A program made the translations under genes and the position numbers. DNA of 64,000 nucleotides from Triticum aestivum. Its lineage: Eukaryota; Streptophyta; Magnoliopsida; Poales; Poaceae. Shown here one piece after another: positions 56,896 to 64,000 of this stretch. Below the pieces are notes generated by a model. That model saw only the letters and a list, made by a program, of their open reading frames with translations. It made no database searches and was not told where the DNA came from. The stretch is taken from the NCBI RefSeq assembly GCF_018294505.1, contig NC_057808.1, forward strand, positions 352,767,114 to 352,831,113, read 5' to 3'. Positions within the stretch are counted from its first letter, which is position 1, and each line of letters starts with the position of its first letter.

Positions 56896-56900
56896 GCGGG
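56896..56900. repeat. TSD GCGGG of the inner gypsy (right)
   Basis: Matches 39035-39039. Confidence 0.93.
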
Positions 56901-58410
56901 CGGCGGTGATATGCTGGCCCTCTCCTTTGGGTCCAGCGAACCTTCTGATGAAGATAGCGGAGAGTTGTCCCGAGCCGGACTGCAATAACACGATTCAAAC
57001 ATTGCAAGGCAGAAAGGACGAACGTTCGGGCGTGCATAAGGATTTCTGATACTTACGATGTGGCTCGAGGCTTGTCCCGGGAAGGCCGCTCCGGACTGCT
57101 ATCAACATCCCACGCGGAGTTATCCGCGGGGGAGCCTTTCCCCCTCTTCGGCGCCTTCGCCTCCAGGTTCTTAGAGGCCGCCCTCTTCTTCCTCCCTGCC
57201 TCAGGTGGGTAGTCATCTTCTTCTTTCTCCTCTTCATTGTTGTCTTCGGCGGACGAAGAGTGAGTCTCGTTTTCGGACATCGCGTCTGAAGCTCCTTTCT
57301 GGCGAAGGCCACTCCTGGTCCCCTTGGCCGCTTTCTTGGCCTTCTTCTCCGGCGCGTCATAAGGCACCGGAAACAACATCTTCGTCAGAAGTGGGAATTC
57401 TTGCTCCTCAGGAAGCGGAGCCAGACAGTTAATCCCCCCCGCCACCTCGATCCAGGCCTGGCGAAGTGGATGGGAGAGCTTAGAATCCATCCTCAAAATA
57501 TGTCGGTGAAGGATATACCTTGAAAACATTAAAAGGCTTACCGAATTGGCCTGGCGTTTTAAGCTAAGCCCGCGATCTTTGGTCATGAGCGGTAGCGTCT
57601 CGCCAGCCTTGAAGAGCACTTTCCAGATATCTTCGTGCGTAGCGCCGAAGAGCTCTAGTAGCGTCTGGTGCTTGGCTGGGTCGTACTCCCACAAATAGCA
57701 AGTCCGACATTGGCACGGAAGGATCAGGCGAATGAGCATAACCTGGATCGCATCGACAAGCTTGATCTTCTTGGTTATCATGTTCTGGACGCACGTCTGG
57801 AGCCCAGTTATCTCGTTCAGAGATCCCCAGGTCAGGCCCTTCTCTTGCCAGGAAGTGAGCCGCATCGAACTCCGGATCGGAATTCGGGGGCCGCTACCCA
57901 GTTGGTGTCACGTGGCTCGGTGATGTAAAACCACCCCGATTGCCATCCCTTAACCGTCTCCGCGAAGGAGCCTTCGGGCTAGGTGACATTGGGCATCTTG
58001 CCCACCATGGCACCTCCGCACTCTGCTTGTTGACCGCTCACCACCTTCGGTTTCACATTGAAGGTCTTCAGCCATAGGCCGAAGTGAGGTGGGATGCGGA
58101 GAAAGGCCTCGCACACAACAATAAATGCCGAGATATTGAGGATAAAATTGGGTGCCAGATCGTGGAAGTCTAGCCCATAGTAAAACATCAATCCACGAAC
58201 AAACGGGTGGAGAGGGAATCCCAGCCCGTGGACAAAGTGTGTGAGAAACACAACCCTCTCATGGGGCTCGGGAGTAGGTACGATTTGCCCTTTTGCCGGG
58301 AGTCGGTGAGCGATCTCCTTGGATAAATATCCGGCCTCCCGGAGCTCCGTGATGTCCTTCTTCTTGACAGAGGAGGCCATCCACTTGCCTCCAGCTCCGG
58401 ATCTGGACAT
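56896..58410 (-). pseudogene. 5' half of the outer antisense Transposase_28-type gene
   Basis: Starts at ATG 58410 (MSRSGAGGKWMASS). Exon 1 carries GQIVPTPEPHERVVFLTHFV, GFPLHPFVRGLMFYYGLDFHDL and AECGGAMVGKM, then TAG at about 57979 where the sister copy has Trp, and a one-base shift near 57868 before MRLTSWQEKGL. The second exon (about 57475-57065) has APEKKAKKAAKG and an acidic/basic linker. The last piece (56990-56896) is cut by the inner element and resumes at 39039. Confidence 0.7.
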
Positions 58411-58946
58411 GTTTGGAGTGCTTTCTCGAACGGGGAAAAGCTAAAGCTTGGGCGCTGGAGCTCAAGGACGGAAGGACTGAAGGAGAGAAAGGGTGTGGGT
58501 GAAGGAAGAGAATCCTTATCCCCTTATAAAGGTCGCGAATATCAAGCGCCTCCCCACTCGCCCTAAAAACTCGCCCATTCCCAACGGCTGTATAAATGGT
58601 ACGATTGGGTTACCCATGCCCGCATTAATGAGAATCCCGCAATAAAGGGACACGATCTCTGCTTGACAAGACATGCCAATGGCAACCGCGTCTCGAAACG
58701 TGGAATGGTGAACACAAAGCGGTCTGAAGTTATGACCGGGCTGACGTAATGTCATGATGTAAAAAGCTGTCAGCGGATGGGACTCGTGCAAGTATTATAT
58801 TCTCCCTGCGGTTGTGTGTGGTACGTGTTACAGGTCCGGATACTATCGTCGCGTCCAAAGACTATCTTGGAGTTCAGAAAAAGGGGAACCCGCCTTGCAA
58901 TGCCGAAGACAATCTACGCGCCGGACTCCTCGTCATTGAAGCCATG
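58411..58946. other. Non-coding 3' part of the outer gypsy
   Basis: Corresponds to 39522-40060 in the inner copy (inverse orientation). It carries the presumed promoter of the antisense gene: minus-strand TTTATAAGGGGATAAG near 58515-58530, mirrored by CCTTATAAAGGGACAGGG at 39940-39957. Confidence 0.5.
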
Positions 58947-58958
58947 TTCAGGGGCTAC

Positions 58959-59439
58959 TGAGGGAGTCCTGGACTAAGGGGTCCCCGGGCGTCCGGCCTG
59001 TTATTCATGGGCCGGACTGATGGGCTGTGAAGACATGAAGACCGAAGACTCTACCCGTGTCCGGATTGGACTCTCCTTAGCGTGGAAGGCAAGCTAGGTG
59101 ACCAACTATGAAGATTCCTTCCTATGTAACCGACTTTATGTAACCCTACATCCCTCCGGTGTCTATATAAACCGGAGGGCGTAGTCCGGAAAACATATAG
59201 ACTCATTACCATAGTCATACAGGCTAGACTTCTAGGGTTTAGCCATTACGATCTCATGGTAGATCAACTCTTGTATCACTCATATTCATCAAGATCAATC
59301 AAGCAGGAAGTAGGGTATTACCTCCATAGAGAGGGCCCGAACCTGGGTAAACATCGTGTCCCCCGTCTCCTACAACCATCGACCTTAGACGCACAGTTCG
59401 GGACCCCCTACCTGAGATCCGCCGGTTTTGACACCGACA
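58959..59439 (+). repeat. 3' LTR of the outer gypsy
   Basis: 481 bp, TGAGGGAGTCCTGG ... GACACCGACA, clearly diverged from the inner element's LTRs, in agreement with greater age. TATA-like TCTATATAAACC at 59161-59172. Confidence 0.9.
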
Positions 59440-59692
59440 CCCTCCTTTACTTACATGTGCATTGTTTTACTTTCCACTGCTATACTCCTAGAATTGCATG
59501 TGTAGGGTGATACTTGACTTGTTAGAATTGCTAAAATCTGCCTACAACTAAAATTGGGAAAAGGTTAGGTTTTATTTGGTCAAGTAGTCTAATCACCCCC
59601 ACTCTAGACATACTTTTGATCCTACAGATGTGCCGGTCACCGGAATTCAATGGCTTCAATTGCACACAATTCTTCACGCAAAAGCCGTGTGT
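59440..59692. other. Unclassified LTR-retrotransposon fragment
   Basis: No gene. The stretch AGGGTGATACTTGACTTGTTAG to CCTACAG (59505-59628) resembles grass LTR-retrotransposon LTR or leader sequence. It has no borders in the window. Confidence 0.35.
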
Positions 59693-59697
59693 GACTT

Positions 59698-61268
59698 TGA
59701 TACATCTCCAACGTATCTATAATTTATGAAGTATTCATGCTAATATATTATCATTCTTGGATGTTTTACAATCATTTTGAAGCAACTCTATATCATTTTT
59801 TGGGACTGACCTATTGACCCAGTGCCCAGTGCCAATTGCTGCTTTTTTCTTGTTTTTTACATCGCGGGAAATCAATATCAAATGGAGTCCAAATGCAGCA
59901 AAACTTTTTGGAGATTTTTTTGGACCAGAAGACATCCAGTGGGCCAGAGAAGCACCTGGGGTTGCCCCGAGGGGGGCACAACCCACCAGGGCGCGCCTGG
60001 GGGGCCAGGCGCGCCCAGGTGGGTTGTGCCAACCTCGGTGGCCTCCCGCACCCCTTCTTCGCCCAATAAATTCCCAAATATTCCAAAAGCCCTCGGGGTA
60101 AACCTAGATCGGAAGTTCCGCCGCTGCAAGCCTCTGCATCCATGAAAACCAATCTAGACCCCGTTCTGGCACACTGCCGGAGGGGGAGATCATCACCGGT
60201 GGCCATCTTCATCATCCCGGCGGCCACCATGATGAGAAGGGAGTAGTCCACCCTCGGGGCTGAGGGTTTGTACCTGTAGCTATGTGTTTAATCTCTCTCT
60301 CTCTCTCTCTCTCTCGTGTTCTTGAGATGTCACGATCTTGATGTATCGCGGGCTTTGTAATATAGTCGGATCATATGGTGTTTTCCCCTCTCTATCTTGT
60401 TGTGATGAATTGAGTTTTTCCCTTTGAGATTTCGTTGTTATCGGATTGAATACTTTTATGTATTTGAGAGCACTTTATATATGTCTTGCATATGAATACT
60501 CGTGGTGACAATGGGGTATCATATTGATTCACTTGATATGTGTTTTGGCATTCAACTCGCGGATTCCCGCGGTGATATTGGGGTAATCTATGCATAGGGG
60601 TTGATGCACGTTCTCGTCTTTTATTTCTCCGGTAGAAATCTTGGGGCACTCTTGGAGGTTCTTTGTGTTGGATTGAGTATTATGAATCTAAAATTATTTG
60701 GTGTTATTTTAGTACAAACTCTTGGATAGATCGATCGAAAAGAATAGCTTCGAGGTGGTTTCGTACCCTACAAACGATTTCTTCTTATGTTCTCCGCTAG
60801 ATAGGAAATTTGGAGTGATTCTTCGTTGCACGTTGAGGGATGGTTATATGATCCAATTATATTAGCATTGTTAAGAGATTGCACTAGTGAAAGTATGGAT
60901 CCTAGGCCTCATTTTCAAGCATTGCAATACCGTTTTTGTGCCCGTTTACTATTTGCTACCTTTCTGTTTTTATTTATTCATATTATAAAAATATATTTCT
61001 ACCATCAATATTACACTTTTATCACCATCTCTTTGCCGAACTAGTGCACCTATACAATTTGCCACTGTATTGGGTGTGTTGGGGACACAAGAGATTTCTT
61101 GTATTTGGTTGCAGGGTTGTTTGAGAGAGACCATCTTCATCCTACACCTCCCACGGATTGATAAACCTTAGGTCATCCACTTCAGGGAAAATTGCTACTG
61201 TCCTACAAAACTCTGCGCTTGGAGGCCCAACACGAGTCTACAAGAATAAAGTTGCATAGTAGACATCA
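59698..61268 (+). mobile_element. Solo LTR (Sabrina/Egug group)
   Basis: 1571 bp from TGATACATCTCCAACGTATC to GCATAGTAGACATCA with an exact 5-bp TSD GACTT at 59693-59697 and 61269-61273. Co-linear with the other LTRs of this group but clearly diverged. Results from LTR-LTR recombination. Confidence 0.92.
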
Positions 61269-61273
61269 GACTT

Positions 61274-61612
61274 CACATCGCTGACGGTTCCCAATACAGA
61301 ATCGTGTGTGATTAATAACTCGCGCTACTCAACTTCCAAACCTCGAGATGCGAAACAAAGTGCCATTCATGCGGTTGTTTTGCCAGATACTTACATTTTC
61401 TTTCCAAATGTAATGTATGAATATGATTAGTGTTACCACTCTGATATTATTGTAAAATGCAACTGGATGTCTTATAGTTTCTTACATGATGAAAATTTAC
61501 GGGCCTATTTATGGCTTACGCTTAAGCTTCGTCGGCTTCGTCTAGCTCAAGTGTCGTTCACTCTCGATCCCCATTCCCCAACCCCTTTTGCAAAGAATGA
61601 CACCATGGGGAC
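61274..61612. other. Intergenic stretch, no gene
   Basis: The solo LTR's pre-insertion flank (CGTGTGTGACTTCACATCG joined across the TSD) continues here. Nothing recognisable. Confidence 0.5.
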
Positions 61613-62530
61613 GCTTTGTGAGGGCGCATACAATCGCCTCCTCTGCTCCGAGTGCTTTCGCCTCCGCCGAGAGCGCGGCCGCATCCGCCTTGAGTGTGCC
61701 AACATGGCAGGTGCAGTAGCTGGGACGGCTGCAGCCGTTGTTGCAATGATGCATGGCTGCAAACACCGAGAGCACTCGAGCAGACGTCAGTGCCGCGGAG
61801 GTCGCTCTAGCCCAGGTCAAGGCCATCCAAGCCCAGAAAGAGGACACCCTAATACGTCTCCAACATATCTATACTTTTTTTATTGTTTCATGCTATTATA
61901 TTATCATTCTTGTATGCTTTTTATGCAATTTTATATTATTTTTATGGGCTAACCTATTAACTTAGGGCCGAGTGCCAGTTCCGGTTTTTTGCCTATTTAT
62001 TTGTTTGCAGAAAAACCATACCAAACGAATTTCAAACACAATGAAACTTTATGTTGATTTTTTTCCTGGACAACAAGATGCCTTAGAAGCATTGGGGAGA
62101 GACCAGAAGATGCATGAGGGAGCGACAAGCTTACACGGTGCGCCCACAGGGGGCAGAGGCTGGGATGCTGGCTGACGATGCGGCGATGGAAGCCATGGAG
62201 CCCCTTCCCCATGAGATCGCCGAGCGCGAGCTGGAGATGTAGGAGGCGGCGGACACCGACGAGCGCCATGAGGAGGTGTTAAGCGTGGCTAAGGAGGAGG
62301 TACAAAAGCGCCTGTCCGATGAGGAATCGGCGTTGGAGTACCAACGCAAGCTCTCGCCCCGCCACTACTATGAGTACGACAACGACGAGGGAGAGGCCGA
62401 GGACGATGCCGTGGATGAGTTCATCCCAGGGGAAGTGGAGTCCACCAATGGCGGAATGTCGCCGGACAAGTCGTTGACATCTCATCGTACATCGGCAAGG
62501 CATAGGACAGTGCGTCGGCGACTTCGTTAA
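61613..62530 (+). pseudogene. Charged coiled-coil gene fragment split by a partial LTR
   Basis: 5' piece to 61849 (ANTESTRADVSAAEVALAQV) and 3' piece 62174-62530 (EEVLSVAKEEVQKRLSDEES, YYEYDNDEGEAEDDAVDEF, basic end RHRTVRRRLR) read as one Ala/Glu-rich protein once the LTR piece 61850-62173 is removed. TAG near 62239-62241 and upstream stops near 61728 and 61745 disable it. It resembles the coiled-coil fragment at 2749-3310 in style but no direct homology was shown. Family unknown. Confidence 0.5.
61850..62173 (+). mobile_element. Partial Sabrina-group LTR
   Basis: Starts TAATACGTCTCCAACATATC (first G changed to A) and follows the LTR for about 320 bases, then breaks into the gene fragment at about 62173. 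No TSD. Confidence 0.75.
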
Positions 62531-63029
62531 AATATGCGTACTAATAGTCTTTCTTTAGAGTATTGGTCTTTTGTTAGAGCTATGTCTAGGTCAACCAGCT
62601 CTTTATATTCAGTGAACTTGCTCGATTAATTAACTGTGAGCTATGTTGTCGGCTATTTTGTTTACCCAAATTAGCAGCTAATGTTAAATTATGCAATGAC
62701 GTGGATGACCACTCTAACGAGGGAAACTCGCATGAAAATTTGTACGTCCTAATTCATCGCATGCGCATAAAACAAAAGAACAGTTTGTGATGGTATGTTA
62801 TCGCACACATTTGTTCAAAAGGGATCGTGTCCGTGATAGTTTGCACACCAAGTATCCCTGCACCTAGCGAAAAAATTTGCCAGCCGCCGAAATATCTACC
62901 TCTGTCCCCCCCCTTTCTCCCCAACCAAGAGCCAAATTTCCCATGTTTCCTCCTTCCTTCCTAAGCTCTAGCCTCTTCCTCGCTTGCTTGCTCGCTCTCG
63001 TGGTCTCTCCTCCGACCGCCGCGGATGCC
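62531..63029. other. Upstream region of the GRF-like gene, no separate gene
   Basis: Includes a C/T-rich leader (62895-62990) typical of plant 5' UTRs. No clear TATA box. Confidence 0.4.
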
Positions 63030-64000
63030 ATGCTCTCCTAGAATGAACTCTCCAATGGTTCCTCCTCCGATGATGACTCTGTCACCAGCCAGGTATGCCT
63101 CTCTTCTCCCTCTCGCTCGCCTAGGCATTGGGTTATGGTTTGGAATTGAGGATTTTAATCCGGTGGTCGTTTTGAGCCATTTGTTCCTCTTTTAGCTCCC
63201 TAGGACCATCACTTGCAAGGAATGGAGCGGGGTAGCTGAAGATCTTCTTGCTTGTTATTAGCATCAATCTCCATGCGTGAAGTTAGTGACTTTTGAATCT
63301 GTGGAGAGTGGGAGGAAGTTTCTGGCATGTGCAGAGAAGGTTAGCTCGCCTTTTGTTGTTAGAAATCATTTGTTAGATGTGATCTAGACAATGTCACTGT
63401 TCTATGTTATTTTGTATGTGATTAAGACATGGTCACAGTTCTATGTTAGTGCTATTTTAATTGATGGCATCAGTTCCATGATATTAAATTCTAGATAGAA
63501 TTGATGGCAGTGCTATTGGCATCAGTTCTATGTTAGAAAGTTTGTGTATGTACATACCTATTAGTATTAATTTGATGTCATTCAAACACCGTCCCTATGT
63601 TGTTGCAGTTATATTTAGCTTCCTCATAAAATGGCCAATTTGTTATTATACATGACTAACAAACTGTAGTGTTGTTGTAGTTAATTTTAGCATGTGATGT
63701 TCCTGAATTTGGTTGTTGTCTTAGTAGCAATTAATTCATTTGCACATTGAATTTTTTAAGAACATATATCATTCAGGTTTTCGAAAGGTATGTATGGTGA
63801 TTTTCTAAGTTGCTAGAAACCATTTTTTTCCTATAATTGTAATATGATTTAGTTTTAAATATTATAGGATAAACGGAAGTGTTCTTACCTAGAGTGGGTT
63901 GATCCAGAGTGGCCACACTCTCTGAAGATGTGCCTAGCAAAACTTTGGAGCATGTATGAGGAAGAGAATAGAGATAGGCTTAGAGGAAATGTTGTCAATG
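63030..64000 (+). pseudogene. GRF-zinc-finger-like gene, 5' part, two in-frame stops
   Basis: Exons 63030-63092, 63196-63339 and 63868 to the window end join in phase 0 with good GT/AG borders. The protein has a Ser/Asp-rich start (NGSSSDDDSVTSQ), then ITCKEWSGVAEDLL, the finger SPC...SGRKFLACAEK and KCSYLEWVDPEW, which follow the GRF pattern (Gly-Arg-x-Phe...Cys...Cys-x-x-x-x-Trp-x-Asp). TAG at 63039-63041 (fourth codon) and at 63259-63261 interrupt it, so this copy is probably dead or its start lies elsewhere. GRF-type families are large in wheat. The 3' part lies outside the window. Confidence 0.55.

Larger units (their letters stand above)
36478..59439 (+). mobile_element. Outer gypsy element with antisense gene (5' truncated, split by insertion)
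   Basis: Parts 36478-39039 and 56896-59439 are one element, separated by the inner insertion with TSD GCGGG. It ends in PPT TTCAGGGGCTAC (58947-58958) and a 3' LTR (58959-59439). Its antisense gene runs 58410 to 37456 on the minus strand. The 5' LTR, gag and protease are missing at the left border, which abuts the Sabrina-like fragment. LTR type resembles the Fatima group (name tentative). Confidence 0.8.

Noticed and set aside
1..64000. CRISPR arrays, bacterial operons or riboswitches
   Set aside because: Spliced genes, LTR elements with plant tRNA primer sites and TIR transposons mark this as plant nuclear DNA; the tandem repeats lack CRISPR repeat-spacer structure.

Overview
The window looks like nuclear DNA from a Triticeae grass (wheat, Aegilops or barley type). 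It is gene-poor and dominated by nested transposable elements of types known from that tribe: gypsy LTR elements whose LTRs start TGATACGTCTCC and whose primer site matches plant tRNA-Asp, an Angela/WIS-like copia element, a CACTA end closing in TTTTTTTGTAGTG, a Stowaway MITE, and a large Mutator-like element (MULE). Family names are from memory and should be confirmed against TREP. Two assembly gaps are present (241-417 and 29474-29600).

Layout. 1-2748: part of a gypsy-type element (minus) with a GAA microsatellite inside its ORF. 2749-3310: coiled-coil gene fragment. 3354-10371: complete Sabrina-like gypsy element (minus), TSD CGCCC. 10377-21220: the least repetitive part, holding a broken WRN-like exonuclease gene, two inverted-repeat elements, a LINE-like insertion with a 14-bp TSD, a head-to-head pair of paralogous small genes flanked by mirrored minisatellites, a tRNA-derived SINE-like promoter and a Stowaway MITE. 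21694-32382: a 10.7-kb MULE with about 100-bp TIRs, carrying a MuDR-type transposase (one in-frame stop), an intact seven-exon plant mobile domain (PMD) gene, a small protein resembling the transposase N-terminus, and an antisense Myb/SANT-like gene. It sits inside the first copy of a tandemly duplicated sequence (21220-21693 plus 32383-32640; second copy 32641-33400). 33401-34987: minisatellite-rich end of a CACTA element. 35427-36477: deleted Sabrina-like element.

36478-59439 is a three-level nest with matching TSDs: Angela (44401-53144, TSD GCTTG) inside a gag-protease gypsy element (39040-56895, TSD GCGGG), which split an exon of the antisense gene of an older, oppositely oriented relative (36478-39039 plus 56896-59439). 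Both gypsy copies carry a multi-exon antisense gene of the Transposase_28 (putative gypsy type transposon) kind and show no reverse transcriptase or integrase. 59698-61268 is a solo LTR (TSD GACTT). 61613-62530 is a gene fragment cut by a partial LTR, and 63030-64000 is the start of a GRF-zinc-finger-like gene with two stops.

The most promising part is the MULE. Its four genes suggest a transposase plus accessory proteins. The two accessory genes outside the transposase-PMD tract have homologous promoters built from tandem TTTCCCGCC motifs, the canonical E2F site, which suggests S-phase-linked expression. The second candidate is the unrecognised divergent paralog pair at 17471-19281.
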